Assembly (NCBI GenBank): GCA_015657475.1
Contig: JADLKF010000022.1
Coordinates: 34,171 to 67,138 of the forward strand
Direction of reading: 5' to 3'
DNA length: 32,968 nucleotides
From: Lentimicrobiaceae bacterium
GTDB lineage: Bacteria; Bacteroidota; Bacteroidia; Bacteroidales; UBA4417
Below, piece after piece: positions 1 to 9,038 of this stretch. Position numbers and translations under genes: made by a program. The notes below the pieces were generated by a model. It searched no databases, was not told where the DNA came from, and saw only the letters and a list, made by a program, of their open reading frames with translations. Positions within the stretch are counted from its first letter, which is position 1; every line of letters starts with the position of its first letter.

Positions 1-2601
1 GGAATTGGTTTTGCAAAGAAGGAGGATGCTGCCAAAGGCCATCCACAACCCGGTGACAAACTCATCGTAATGGGTGGTGATAATTACCGAATCGGGATGG
101 GTGGCGGCGCTGTATCGAGCGTTGCTACCGGAGAATATCAAAGCACCATTGAACTCAATGCTGTTCAGCGGTCGAACCCTGAAATGCAGAAACGTGTATA
201 TAATGCAATTCGAGCTTTAGCCGAATGTGATCAGAACCCCATCATTTCGGTACATGACCATGGTGCTGGTGGACATCTGAACTCATTGTCAGAACTCGTT
301 GAGGAACAAGGAGGTGAAATTGATATAACTAAACTGCCTATCGGGGACCCGACCCTTTCAGCCAAAGAAATTATCGGTAATGAGAGCCAGGAACGGATGG
401 GTTTGGTTATTGACGAGAAAAATACCAGCTTGCTTCTTAAAATTGCTGAACGAGAACGTGCCCCGATTTACGAAGTTGGCAAGATCTCCGGTGATATGCA
501 ATTCGGCTTTGTCAATCCGAAAACCGGCGAAAAACCGCTTGACCTCAAACTCGAATACCTTTTCGGCAAGCCTCCGGTCACAATAATGCGAGACAGCAGC
601 AAGAAGGAGAGTTTTAGCGATGTAATCTATGAATCTGGCAGAGTGAATGAATACGTGAGCATGGTTCTGCAACTCGAAGCCGCGGGCAGCAAGGACTGGC
701 TTACCAATAAGGTCGACCGTTCGGTCACCGGGCGAATTGCCCACCAGCAGACTGCCGGACCATTGCAATTACCATTAAATAACCTCGGCGTAGTCGCCCT
801 TGACTATACTGGCACACGGGGTATTGCTACTTCAATCGGTCATGCACCGGTCAGCGGGATCATTGATGCAGCCGCAGGCTCAGTTCTTTCAGTGGCCGAG
901 GCGCTTACTAACCTGGTTTGGGCTCCGGTTGAAAAAGGGCTGGATGGCGTTTCGCTGTCAGCAAACTGGATGTGGCCATGCAAAAACGAAGGCGAAGATG
1001 CAAGGCTTTATACGGCAGTGAAAACGATCAGCGATTTTGCCATCGCACTGGGAATCAATATTCCAACGGGTAAAGATTCACTCTCAATGACGCAGAAATA
1101 CCCTGACAGAGAGGCAGTCTTTGCACCGGGAACTGTCATTATCTCCACCGTTGGGGAAGTTACTGACATCCGAAAAACAGTTTCACCGGTACTGAAAGAA
1201 CAATTCACTTCGAGCCTCATTTATATAGATTTTTCGGAAAGTGACTTCGAGCTTGGTGGCAGCTCATTTGCACAGGCAGTGAATTGTATAGGCAAAACTA
1301 CCCCGACGATGGCAGATGCCGGTTATTTCAGGAGAGCCTTCACAGCCTTGCAGGAACTTGTTGACAAAGAAATGATCATGGCCGGGCATGATGTATCAGC
1401 CGGCGGCCTGATCACGACCTTGCTTGAGATGACATTCAGCCGCAATACAATCGGGATGGATATTGACCTTTCCGAACTGGGAGAGCAGGATATTATCAGA
1501 CTGTTGTTCAGCGAAAAACCGTCGGTGGTTATTCAAACTAACGATCTTGATTTCGTGAGTATTTTCCTGTATGAAAAAGGCATTCATTATTCTGTGATCG
1601 GTAAACCTGTTGCCGGCAGAAAAGTTAAAATCAAGAATCACAGCAGTGAATACACTTTCGATATCAACGCTTTACGTGATGATTGGTTCCGAACATCCTA
1701 CTTTCTCGAAAGAAGGCAAAGCGATGAAAAACTGGCACTTGAACGTTTCAGAAATTTTGCATCTGCCGAACGCAGGTTTGTTTTCAACAGCAATTTCACC
1801 GGTACTTACGATCAGTATGGCATCGATCCTGAACGCTGGACCAGGACCGGTATTCCGGCAGCAATCATTCGGAACAAAGGTTCCAATGGCGACCGCGAAA
1901 TGGCCTGGGCGATGCATCTGGCCGGTTTCGATGTAAAGGATGTGCATATGACCGACCTGATCACCGGGCGCGAGACCCTTGAAGAAGTGAATTTCATTGT
2001 TTTTGTTGGTGGTTTTTCCGACAGCGATGTGCTGGGCTCAGCCAAAGGATGGGCCGGGGCATTTCTCTACAATCCCAAAGCAAAGGAAGCGCTCGACAAG
2101 TTTTATACCCGTGAGGATACCTTGTCGCTGGGCGTCTGCAACGGTTGCCAGTTGATGGCCGAATTAGGGCTGATATACCCGGAGCATGAAAAAAAGCACA
2201 AAATGCTGCACAATGCCACCGGCAAATACGAATCGTCGTTCCTTACGATCGATATTCTCGAAAACAATTCTGTCATGCTGAAATCACTGGCCGGAACGCG
2301 TTTGGGAATTTGGGTAGCTCACGGCGAAGGACGGTTTTCGTTTCCATACGGGGAATCGAAGTACAATATTGCGGCAAAATATTCTTACAGTACTTTGCCT
2401 GGAAATCCCAACGGGTCGATGTTTGACGCTGCCTGCGTGGTTTCTGACAATGGCCGTCATGTGGCTATTATGCCGCACCCTGAAAGGGCAATTCATCCGT
2501 GGCAGTGGGCCTACTATTCCGAAGACAGGAAAAACGACCGGGTCTCACCATGGATAGAGGCTTTGGTGAATGCCCGTGAATGGGTTTGGGAAAGGATGTG
2601 A
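1..2601 (+). CDS. purL: Phosphoribosylformylglycinamidine synthase, 5'-truncated
   Basis: This enzyme converts FGAR, glutamine and ATP to FGAM in step four of purine synthesis, in the cytoplasm. The frame is open from base 1, so the N-terminus lies outside the window and 866 residues remain. The E. coli enzyme has about 1295 residues, so roughly a third is missing. The visible part holds the rest of the FGAM synthase core, including the glycine-rich GGDNYRIGMGGGAVSS segment near fragment residues 24-39. A C-terminal class I glutaminase domain follows. Its nucleophile is Cys713 in GVCNGCQ, and His826 and Glu828 in PHPERA complete the triad. This is the large single-chain PurL type, not the PurL/PurQ/PurS split type. 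The stop TGA is followed by a separate promoter for deoD. Identification is secure. Confidence 0.97.
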   Translation, partial: GIGFAKKEDAAKGHPQPGDKLIVMGGDNYRIGMGGGAVSSVATGEYQSTIELNAVQRSNPEMQKRVYNAIRALAECDQNPIISVHDHGAGGHLNSLSELVEEQGGEIDITKLPIGDPTLSAKEIIGNESQERMGLVIDEKNTSLLLKIAERERAPIYEVGKISGDMQFGFVNPKTGEKPLDLKLEYLFGKPPVTIMRDSSKKESFSDVIYESGRVNEYVSMVLQLEAAGSKDWLTNKVDRSVTGRIAHQQTAGPLQLPLNNLGVVALDYTGTRGIATSIGHAPVSGIIDAAAGSVLSVAEALTNLVWAPVEKGLDGVSLSANWMWPCKNEGEDARLYTAVKTISDFAIALGINIPTGKDSLSMTQKYPDREAVFAPGTVIISTVGEVTDIRKTVSPVLKEQFTSSLIYIDFSESDFELGGSSFAQAVNCIGKTTPTMADAGYFRRAFTALQELVDKEMIMAGHDVSAGGLITTLLEMTFSRNTIGMDIDLSELGEQDIIRLLFSEKPSVVIQTNDLDFVSIFLYEKGIHYSVIGKPVAGRKVKIKNHSSEYTFDINALRDDWFRTSYFLERRQSDEKLALERFRNFASAERRFVFNSNFTGTYDQYGIDPERWTRTGIPAAIIRNKGSNGDREMAWAMHLAGFDVKDVHMTDLITGRETLEEVNFIVFVGGFSDSDVLGSAKGWAGAFLYNPKAKEALDKFYTREDTLSLGVCNGCQLMAELGLIYPEHEKKHKMLHNATGKYESSFLTIDILENNSVMLKSLAGTRLGIWVAHGEGRFSFPYGESKYNIAAKYSYSTLPGNPNGSMFDAACVVSDNGRHVAIMPHPERAIHPWQWAYYSEDRKNDRVSPWIEALVNAREWVWERM

Positions 2602-2635
2602 TGACCGGAGTTAATTATTTTCGGATGTTTCTGCC

Positions 2636-2643
2636 TATCTTTG
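2636..2643 (+). promoter_or_regulatory. Candidate -7 element (TATCTTTG) for deoD
   Basis: TATCTTTG matches the Bacteroidota -7 consensus TAnnTTTG exactly. It lies about 22 bases upstream of the ATG at 2665, which leaves a short leader. No TTTG is visible at the expected -33 spacing. The element covers an in-frame TTG at 2641, which argues against that codon as the deoD start. Confidence 0.5.
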
Positions 2644-2664
2644 CACCACGAATTTAAGACTGAT

Positions 2665-3372
2665 ATGAGTATACATATTGAAGCCAAAACCGGCGATATC
2701 GCTGATTTTGTGTTATTACCCGGTGATCCTTTACGCGCAAAACATATTGCTGAAAACCTTCTCGAAAAAGCTGTTTGTTACAACAATGTGAGGGGAATGC
2801 TGGGATTTACCGGCTACTACCAGGGACAAAGGGTTTCGGTGCAGGGAACCGGAATGGGTTTACCTTCCCATCTGATTTATGTCCATGAATTGATTAACGA
2901 TTACGGAGTTAAAACGCTCATCAGGGTTGGAACCTGCGGAGGAATCCTTGAGAGTGTGAAAGTCCGCGAACTGGTGATTGCAGTGAGTGCATCAACCGAT
3001 TCTGCCATTTTATCCAAGCAGTTCAAAGGAATGACTTTTGCCCCGACAGCTTCTTTCAACCTGTTGCAAAAAGCGATAAAGAAAGCCGGAGAAAAAGGTA
3101 TGAATTTCAAAGCAGGCAATATTTTGTCAAGCGATCTTTTCTATCACGATCCGGTTGATCCTGATGCTTACGAAATCTGGCGCAGGTATGGGACACTGGC
3201 TGTTGAGATGGAGTCGGCAGGCCTTTATATGATGGCATCACGTTATGGTGTTGAAGCACTGTCACTGCTTACCGTGAGCGATCACCTGGTCACCGGCGAA
3301 CATGTTCCACCTATCGAACGCCAGGAAAATTTTACAAATATGACCGAACTGGCACTGAGCCTGGCTTTGTGA
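2665..3372 (+). CDS. deoD: Purine-nucleoside phosphorylase, DeoD type
   Basis: It cleaves purine (deoxy)nucleosides with phosphate to give the free base and (deoxy)ribose-1-phosphate, for purine salvage. The 235-residue length is normal for the hexameric bacterial type. Known E. coli active-site positions line up without gaps at the N-terminus: His4, Gly20, Arg24, Arg43 and Arg87. Later come VEMES at 180-184 for ribose binding and Asp206 in VSDH, the likely base-protonating aspartate (Asp204 in E. coli). The ATG at 2665 is chosen because it puts His4 in register and because the upstream in-frame TTG sits inside the promoter. The neighbouring purL makes a purine-metabolism pair, but the promoter suggests deoD is transcribed on its own. 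Confidence 0.95.
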   Translation: MSIHIEAKTGDIADFVLLPGDPLRAKHIAENLLEKAVCYNNVRGMLGFTGYYQGQRVSVQGTGMGLPSHLIYVHELINDYGVKTLIRVGTCGGILESVKVRELVIAVSASTDSAILSKQFKGMTFAPTASFNLLQKAIKKAGEKGMNFKAGNILSSDLFYHDPVDPDAYEIWRRYGTLAVEMESAGLYMMASRYGVEALSLLTVSDHLVTGEHVPPIERQENFTNMTELALSLAL

Positions 3373-3431
3373 TAGTTACAACGGGTACTGAAGCCGTATT
3401 CCGGTATACAATAATCTAATCTCATACTCAA

Positions 3432-4193
3432 ATGTCCAAAACAGTTCTGATCACCGGGGCTACAAGTGGTATTGGTGAAGCCACAACCCGCCGATTTGCC
3501 AAAGAAGGTTATAACCTGATAATGACCGGTCGAAGGGCTGAGCGGCTGGATGTACTTGCTGCTGAATTAATGGAGAATCACGGCGTGAAAGTAATGACAC
3601 TGAATTTTGATATCAGTAAACGCAGTGAGGTTGAGAAAGCCATCGGGTCGTTAACCGGAGTGTGGCGCACAATTGATATACTGGTGAACAATGCCGGACT
3701 TGCAGCCGGGCTTGACCCTATTCAGCAAGGCTCTTTTGAGGATTGGGAACAAATGATTGATACCAACATCAAAGGGTTGCTATATGTTACAAGGCTGGTA
3801 GCACCGATGATGATTGAGAAGGGTAACGGGCACATTATCAACATCGGTTCCATTGCAGGTAAGGAAGTTTACGCGAAAGGAAATGTATATAGCGCCACCA
3901 AGTTCTCGGTTGATGCACTTACAAAAGCCATGCGCATTGATATGCTGCAGTATGGTATAAGGATATCGCAGGTTTGTCCCGGGGCGGTGGAAACCGAGTT
4001 TTCAGAGGTGCGATTCAAAGGAGATAAACAAACAGCCGCCAATGTTTATAAAGGCTACACGCCTCTTACCGCTGACGATGTCGCCGAAGCTATCTGGTGG
4101 ATTGCCGCCCGCCCGGCTCATGTAAACATCAATGACCTTGTGATTATGCCGGCTTCACAGGCTTCGCCACATTATCACTTCAAGGATTTATAA
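3432..4193 (+). CDS. SDR family NAD(P)-dependent oxidoreductase, YdfG-like
   Basis: This is a classical short-chain dehydrogenase of 253 residues, cytoplasmic. The Rossmann nucleotide motif TGATSGIGE is at 8-16 and NNAG at 86-89. The catalytic tetrad reads Asn112, Ser140, Tyr153 and Lys157. The R-R pair after strand 2 (MTGRRAERL) suggests a preference for NADP. The C-terminal part (PGAVETEF, then VRFKGD) resembles E. coli YdfG, which oxidises L-allo-threonine, serine and 3-hydroxy acids. The exact substrate cannot be read from sequence. It lies alone between deoD and the acyl-CoA synthetases, with about 60 bases before it and 236 after. I see no clear promoter element in the short upstream gap. 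Confidence 0.9.
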   Translation: MSKTVLITGATSGIGEATTRRFAKEGYNLIMTGRRAERLDVLAAELMENHGVKVMTLNFDISKRSEVEKAIGSLTGVWRTIDILVNNAGLAAGLDPIQQGSFEDWEQMIDTNIKGLLYVTRLVAPMMIEKGNGHIINIGSIAGKEVYAKGNVYSATKFSVDALTKAMRIDMLQYGIRISQVCPGAVETEFSEVRFKGDKQTAANVYKGYTPLTADDVAEAIWWIAARPAHVNINDLVIMPASQASPHYHFKDL

Positions 4194-4352
4194 GAATTTG
4201 AGTAGAGATAACTTGCTATCAATGCTTGCATAGTGTCGCCTCAATCTTCAGTGCTTACACCCAAGAAATTTTATCTGAATTTCATCAGCCTCTTTTTCAA
4301 TCCCAAAACTTCCGGGATAATCCTGCCAGCCTTTTAAGCTACGATATTTACG

Positions 4353-4372
4353 TGCAAATCGATTTATTTGCA
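4353..4372. repeat. Inverted repeat over the -33 box of the first acyl-CoA synthetase
   Basis: The arms TGCAAAT (4353-4359) and ATTTGCA (4366-4372) are perfect complements around a 6-base spacer. The right arm contains the TTTG of the candidate -33 element. A palindrome at this place is a typical layout for a repressor operator. No regulator gene is nearby, so this is inference from position only. Confidence 0.4.
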
Positions 4373-4397
4373 TATGAAATATTTTGACTTATCTTTA
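4367..4397 (+). promoter_or_regulatory. Bacteroidota-type promoter of the first acyl-CoA synthetase gene
   Basis: TTTG at 4367-4370 is followed after exactly 19 bases by TATCTTTA at 4390-4397. This fits the primary sigma pattern TTTG-N19-TAnnTTTG with one mismatch in the last base. It sits 32 bases upstream of the ATG at 4430. It is one of the two best two-box promoters in the window. Confidence 0.55.
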
Positions 4398-4429
4398 CGC
4401 ACTTCACCAGGAAACCAAAACGCTGACAT

Positions 4430-6214
4430 ATGAATAATGTTACCAGGCTCTTTGATCTGCTTCCTTACTATGCCGCCACTTTCAAACCTAAAGAAGATGT
4501 TTTGGCTGCCAAAGACAATGGCATCTGGGTCAAATACACGATACAGGATTATATAAAGACTGCAAATAATATCAGCTACGGACTGATGGCGCTGGGAATA
4601 GGCAAAGGTGATAACATAGCAACCATAGCAGCCAGCCGCCCTGAATGGAACTTCATCGATATGGGCATCATGCAGACAGGTGCTGTGCATGTGCCGTTAT
4701 ATCCGACCATCAGCGAAGACGACTACCGGTTTATTCTTAACCATGCCGAGATCAAGTATATCCTGATTCCCGGTAAAGAGGCTTACCGGAAGCTTCAGCC
4801 AATCATTGCCGAGATTCCTTCGCTCAAGGGTGTATATACAATTAAGGAAGCCAACGGAGTACCGTTGCTCGACGAGCTGATAAAACTTGGTGAACAAAAC
4901 CCGGCTGTCGAAAAGCTTGACGAAACAAAGAAATCTATCCAGCCAACCGACCTGGCTACCATTATTTATACTTCCGGTACTACCGGCAACCCGAAAGGAG
5001 TGATGTTAAATCACAACAACATCGTTTCGAATTTCAAAGCCTGTGCGCACATTCTGCCGTTTGGTGAGGAAGGAAGGGCCCTGAGTTATTTGCCGCTTTG
5101 CCACATCTATGAACGCATGCTGAATTACCTTTGCCAATTTGCCGGGGTTTCAGTGTATTATGCCGAAAGCATTGCCACCATCGGCGATAATGTGAAGGAG
5201 GTTAAGCCGTACCTGATCTCAACCGTTCCCCGCCTTCTTGAAAAGATATATGATAAAATCATCAACACAGGCCGTAAGCTCAAAGGCATCAAAAAGTTTA
5301 TATTTTTCAGGGCTGTTCATATTGGCCTGAATTATGAACTCAATCGTGCAAATGGCTGGAGGTATACAATCCAGCTAAACCTGGCGCGAAAGCTCGTCTT
5401 TAGCAAATGGAACGAATCGCTTGGCGGAAATCTCAGGGTAATTGTTTCAGGTGGTGCAGCGCTGCAGCCAAGGCTTGCCAGAACTTTCTGGGCAGCCGGA
5501 ATTCCCGTGCTCGAAGGTTACGGGTTAACAGAAACTTCTCCGGTTATTGCAGTTAACAATTTCGATAAGGGCGGGGTGTCATTCGGAACAGTAGGCCCAA
5601 TCATTAAAGATACAATTGTAAAAATTGCCGACGATCATGAGATACTATGCAAAGGCCCCGGAGTGATGATCGGTTATTATAAAGATGGTGAGCAAACCGC
5701 AGCAGTTATTGATAAGGATGGATGGTTTCATACCGGTGACCAGGGACGTATTGAACCGCTGGGCCATCTGAAAATTACTGGCCGTAAAAAAGAGATATTC
5801 AAAACGTCGTTCGGGAAGTACATTAGCCCCGAACTAATAGAAAACAAGTTCAAGGAATCGCATTTTATTGATACACTGATGGTTGTTGGTGAAAACCAAA
5901 AGTATGCAGCAGCCATTATAGTGCCTGACTTCACTTTTCTCAAATCGTACTGCGCACTTAAAGAAATCCCATATGGCAGTGACAATGAGGTGATTGCCAA
6001 TCCACGTATCGTAAAACGGTATCATAAAGAGATTCAGAAACTGAATAAATCGCTGGGTGCAACTGAACAAGTAAAATCATTCGAACTGCTTGATAAAGAG
6101 TGGAGTGTAGAATCGGGTGAGGTCACCGCGACCCTGAAACTGCGACGTAAGTTTATCCATGAGAAGTACAGCACACAGATCAGCAAACTTTTTAATAAGG
6201 AATCGGGAGACTAA
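4430..6214 (+). CDS. Long-chain acyl-CoA synthetase (AMP-forming), copy 1
   Basis: It activates long-chain fatty acids with ATP and CoA, through an acyl-adenylate, for lipid synthesis or degradation. At 594 residues it has the length of the bacterial long-chain group. The ATP-binding signature TIIYTSGTTGNPKG lies near 177-190, the adenylate motif YGLTETSP near 364-371, and the hinge region (GWFHTGDQG, then KITGRKKEIFK) follows. A TLKLRR motif near the C-terminus carries the expected catalytic lysine. No signal peptide or membrane segment is obvious, which fits a peripheral cytoplasmic enzyme. It has its own promoter and overlapping palindrome upstream. The next gene is a clear paralog sharing long segments such as LPLCHIYERMLNY. 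The acyl-chain preference is not readable from sequence. Confidence 0.94.
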   Translation: MNNVTRLFDLLPYYAATFKPKEDVLAAKDNGIWVKYTIQDYIKTANNISYGLMALGIGKGDNIATIAASRPEWNFIDMGIMQTGAVHVPLYPTISEDDYRFILNHAEIKYILIPGKEAYRKLQPIIAEIPSLKGVYTIKEANGVPLLDELIKLGEQNPAVEKLDETKKSIQPTDLATIIYTSGTTGNPKGVMLNHNNIVSNFKACAHILPFGEEGRALSYLPLCHIYERMLNYLCQFAGVSVYYAESIATIGDNVKEVKPYLISTVPRLLEKIYDKIINTGRKLKGIKKFIFFRAVHIGLNYELNRANGWRYTIQLNLARKLVFSKWNESLGGNLRVIVSGGAALQPRLARTFWAAGIPVLEGYGLTETSPVIAVNNFDKGGVSFGTVGPIIKDTIVKIADDHEILCKGPGVMIGYYKDGEQTAAVIDKDGWFHTGDQGRIEPLGHLKITGRKKEIFKTSFGKYISPELIENKFKESHFIDTLMVVGENQKYAAAIIVPDFTFLKSYCALKEIPYGSDNEVIANPRIVKRYHKEIQKLNKSLGATEQVKSFELLDKEWSVESGEVTATLKLRRKFIHEKYSTQISKLFNKESGD

Positions 6215-6249
6215 GAAAAGCAAACAAATCGTTATTAATTTTGTACTAG

Positions 6250-6289
6250 AAATGTCATGTCTTGATTGTGAATATTTGGTATGACATTT
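6250..6289. repeat. Nine-base inverted repeat between the two acyl-CoA synthetase genes
   Basis: AAATGTCAT (6250-6258) and ATGACATTT (6281-6289) are perfect complements with a 22-base spacer. The arm centres are 31 bases apart, about three helical turns, which would suit a dimeric or looping regulator. It could also fold in RNA as the 3' end of the upstream transcript. No long T-run follows directly, so a simple terminator is less likely. Confidence 0.45.
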
Positions 6290-6378
6290 GAGATATTTTC
6301 GGATAATTATTGAGCTTGAGAGGACAGATAACTTGCAATCTGAAGCTTTGTGTATTCATACTTTTATACCTGCCTGCT

Positions 6379-8172
6379 ATGCCCAGCGTTACCCGCATAT
6401 TCGACCTGCCAGGCCATATGGCCAAACAGTTCCCAGGTAACAGGGTTCTTTTTTCATGTACTTATGATGGTGTAAGGTACAAATACAAGGCAACTGATTA
6501 CATCCGCCGTGCAAACCAGGTAGCGGCATGGCTCATCAATAAAGGCATCAGGCCGGGTGATAATATTGCTACCGTACTGCTCAACAAGCCCGAGTGGAAT
6601 TTTATCGATATGGGTATCATGATGGCAGGTGCTGTGCATGTTCCTATATATCCAACCATCAGTCTCAGCCATTTCAGGTTCATTTTGAAGGACGCTGAAG
6701 TAAAGCTTGTTTTTCTCGATAACTCATCAATCTGCAGCCGTATGAAGCCGGTTTGCGAAAAGTTTCCACTCAATCATCCACCCGTAACAATTGAGCGGGT
6801 TGACGGGCTTGAGCACTTTACCGATATCATGAATTTCCAGGTAAGTGAAGCTGATTTGGATGAAATATACCGGAGGAAAAGAAATATTTCAGAAACCGAT
6901 ATTGCGACGATCATCTACACATCGGGTACCACCGGTCAGCCAAAAGGTGTCATGCTCACACACCGCAATATTGTTTCGAATTTTCTGGCTGTGACTGAAA
7001 TAGTGAGAATGCACCCCGTGAAGAATGCGGCTAGTTTTCTTCCGCTTTGCCACATATACGAGCGCATGCTCAATTACATGTACCAGCACGAAGGCATTGC
7101 CATTCATTACATTCATAATATCGACAAGGTAAGGGATGAGATAAAGGAGTGTTCTCCTGAGATTTTTACTGTGGTGCCCCGGTTTATGGAGAAAATATTT
7201 GCAGCAATAATGAATCGCGGCCTGAATCTCAAGGGTTATCGAAGGCTGTTGTTTTTTTGGGCGCTTGATCTGGCAAAACGATTCGATCCCGGCGATTCCG
7301 GCGATATATGGTACCGCAGGAAGATACAAATAGCACGGATGCTGGTTTTCAATAAATGGAGAGCAGCATTAGGCGGGAAAGTGAAAATTATTGTTTCGGG
7401 CGGGGCCAGGCTTAATCCGCGACTTACACATATTTTCTGGGGTGCAGGTATCAAAGTAATGGAAGGTTATGGACTCACTGAAACAAGCCCGGTAATCGCG
7501 GTGAGCTCATTTGAAAAAGGCGGAATTAAAATTGGGACTGTCGGAAGGGTACTGCCGGGAGTGGTAGTTAAAATTGCGGAAGATGGTGAAATTTTGTGCC
7601 GCGGCCCCAATGTGATGGCGGGATATTACAACCGCCCAGAACGTACCCAGCAGGTCATTGATAAGGATGGCTGGTTTTACACCGGTGATATAGGGCGTTT
7701 TGTCGACGGGCAATACCTGCAGATCACCGACCGCAAAAAGGAAATCTTTAAGACCTCTGGTGGTAAATATGTTGCGCCCCAGGTGCTTGAAAACCGCTTC
7801 AAGGACTCACCCTTCATTGAGCAAATAATGGTAGTTGGTGAACACCGCAAACATCCGGCTGCAGTTATCGTTCCTGCATTCGACCACCTGCGATCGTGGT
7901 GTGAGGTCAAAGGCATAGAGTTCACCTCGTACGAGGATATCATCACCAATCCAAGGGTTGTAAACCGAATTCAGGAAGATGTGACCCTTATCAATCACGA
8001 CCTTGATAAAACCGAGCAAATCAAGAAATTTGAACTTGTGACCGACGAATGGACTGTTGAAACAGGCGAACTTTCGCACACGCTAAAACTAAGGAGAGAT
8101 TATCTTCAGAAAAAGTATGCCGCACGTATCGATAAAATGTATTCCCATCATACTGAAGTCCCTTTAGATTGA
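6379..8172 (+). CDS. Long-chain acyl-CoA synthetase (AMP-forming), copy 2
   Basis: This is a paralog of the preceding gene with the same reaction, fatty acid plus ATP and CoA to acyl-CoA. The ATG at 6379 gives 597 residues and aligns its start (MPSVTRIFDL) with the start of copy 1 (MNNVTRLFDL). The open frame extends upstream to a TTG at 6310, but the extra 23 residues have no counterpart. It carries TIIYTSGTTGQPKG, YGLTETSP, GWFYTGDIG and ITDRKKEIFK, and a C-terminal TLKLRR lysine motif. The middle region around residues 120-170 and the linker near 270-300 differ most from copy 1, which suggests a different chain specificity or regulation. It is separated from copy 1 by 164 bases holding an inverted repeat, so it may have its own promoter. 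Confidence 0.93.
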   Translation: MPSVTRIFDLPGHMAKQFPGNRVLFSCTYDGVRYKYKATDYIRRANQVAAWLINKGIRPGDNIATVLLNKPEWNFIDMGIMMAGAVHVPIYPTISLSHFRFILKDAEVKLVFLDNSSICSRMKPVCEKFPLNHPPVTIERVDGLEHFTDIMNFQVSEADLDEIYRRKRNISETDIATIIYTSGTTGQPKGVMLTHRNIVSNFLAVTEIVRMHPVKNAASFLPLCHIYERMLNYMYQHEGIAIHYIHNIDKVRDEIKECSPEIFTVVPRFMEKIFAAIMNRGLNLKGYRRLLFFWALDLAKRFDPGDSGDIWYRRKIQIARMLVFNKWRAALGGKVKIIVSGGARLNPRLTHIFWGAGIKVMEGYGLTETSPVIAVSSFEKGGIKIGTVGRVLPGVVVKIAEDGEILCRGPNVMAGYYNRPERTQQVIDKDGWFYTGDIGRFVDGQYLQITDRKKEIFKTSGGKYVAPQVLENRFKDSPFIEQIMVVGEHRKHPAAVIVPAFDHLRSWCEVKGIEFTSYEDIITNPRVVNRIQEDVTLINHDLDKTEQIKKFELVTDEWTVETGELSHTLKLRRDYLQKKYAARIDKMYSHHTEVPLD

Positions 8173-8224
8173 CAGTTGCTTTATTTGTTCGGGATACAGG
8201 CAAAATCTTTTACGATAAAAACGC

Positions 8225-8232
8225 TAACTTTG
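8225..8232 (+). promoter_or_regulatory. Candidate -7 element (TAACTTTG) for gpmA
   Basis: TAACTTTG matches TAnnTTTG exactly and lies 58 bases upstream of the gpmA ATG. There is no TTTG at the usual -33 distance, so the call rests on the -7 box and its position in the intergenic gap. Confidence 0.45.
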
Positions 8233-8240
8233 CCGGACAC

Positions 8241-8260
8241 ATTCAATAAAATTCAATAAA
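8241..8260. repeat. Short tandem repeat in the gpmA leader
   Basis: The 10-mer ATTCAATAAA occurs twice in perfect tandem, at 8241-8250 and 8251-8260, just downstream of the predicted transcription start. It is AT-rich and would leave the leader unstructured. It may be a recent slippage duplication with no function. Confidence 0.6.
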
Positions 8261-8290
8261 TTGGTTTAATCATCAATACACGCTGAAACA

Positions 8291-9037
8291 ATGAAAAAAC
8301 TCGTACTTGTCCGTCATGGAGAAAGTTTGTGGAATAAGGAAAACCGTTTCACAGGATGGACTGATATTGACCTGAGCGAGAGGGGATTGCGCGAAGCAGC
8401 TGATGCTGGTAAGGTTTTAAAGGAGAATGGTTTTGTTTTTTCTCTTGCTTACACTTCGTATCTGAAAAGAGCTATTAAAACGCTCAATATCATTCTCGAA
8501 GAAATGGATCTCATGTGGATTCCGGTGAAGAAAAGCTGGCGCCTTAACGAAAAGCACTATGGCAATCTGCAGGGTTTGAACAAAGCCGAAACCGCTGAGA
8601 AATACGGTGATGAGCAGGTTCACATCTGGCGTCGCAGCTACGATGTTCCTCCTGCACCACTGGCAGCCGACGATCCCAGGAATCCCCGCATTGATCCGCG
8701 CTATAAAGCCATCGGAGATGAAGCTCCGCTTACCGAATCGCTCAAAGAAACAGTAGGTCGTATGGTTCCTTACTGGACCGACGAAATCCGCGAATCACTA
8801 AAAACCAACGACCAGGTACTGGTTGCAGCCCATGGTAACAGCCTTCGTGCCGTTATCAAGTACGTAAAAGGAGTGAGCGACGAGGATATTGTAAGCCTCA
8901 ATCTGCCGACTGGTATTCCGCTGGTTTTTGAATTTGACGATAACCTGAACTTCATTCGTGATTACTTCCTGGGAGATCCTGAGGTGATCAAAAAGCTTAT
9001 GGAGGAGGTTGCTAATCAGGGTAAAGCAAAAAAATAG
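8291..9037 (+). CDS. gpmA: 2,3-bisphosphoglycerate-dependent phosphoglycerate mutase
   Basis: It interconverts 3-phosphoglycerate and 2-phosphoglycerate in glycolysis and gluconeogenesis, using a phosphohistidine. The 248 residues match the cofactor-dependent (dPGM) family. The signature [10 protein letters not shown] begins at residue 6, with His9 as the phosphorylated residue. Arg60, Glu87 in LNEKHYG and His181 in [10 protein letters not shown] complete the active site. The C-terminal tail (about residues 230-248) is present, as in true mutases rather than histidine-phosphatase relatives. A metallophosphatase gene follows after 49 bases on the same strand and may be cotranscribed, although a hairpin lies in the gap. 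Confidence 0.97.
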   Translation: MKKLVLVRHGESLWNKENRFTGWTDIDLSERGLREAADAGKVLKENGFVFSLAYTSYLKRAIKTLNIILEEMDLMWIPVKKSWRLNEKHYGNLQGLNKAETAEKYGDEQVHIWRRSYDVPPAPLAADDPRNPRIDPRYKAIGDEAPLTESLKETVGRMVPYWTDEIRESLKTNDQVLVAAHGNSLRAVIKYVKGVSDEDIVSLNLPTGIPLVFEFDDNLNFIRDYFLGDPEVIKKLMEEVANQGKAKK

Positions 9038-9038
9038 T

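Noticed and set aside
358-768. Long open frame on the minus strand inside purL
   Set aside because: It lies wholly within a strongly conserved gene on the other strand and shows no recognisable domain or start context. Similar opposite-strand frames in the mutase, fadD and S46 genes were rejected for the same reason.
6310-6378. Start of the second acyl-CoA synthetase at TTG 6310, which would add a hydrophobic N-terminus
   Set aside because: The ATG at 6379 aligns with the paralog's start, and the extension looks like translated leader sequence.
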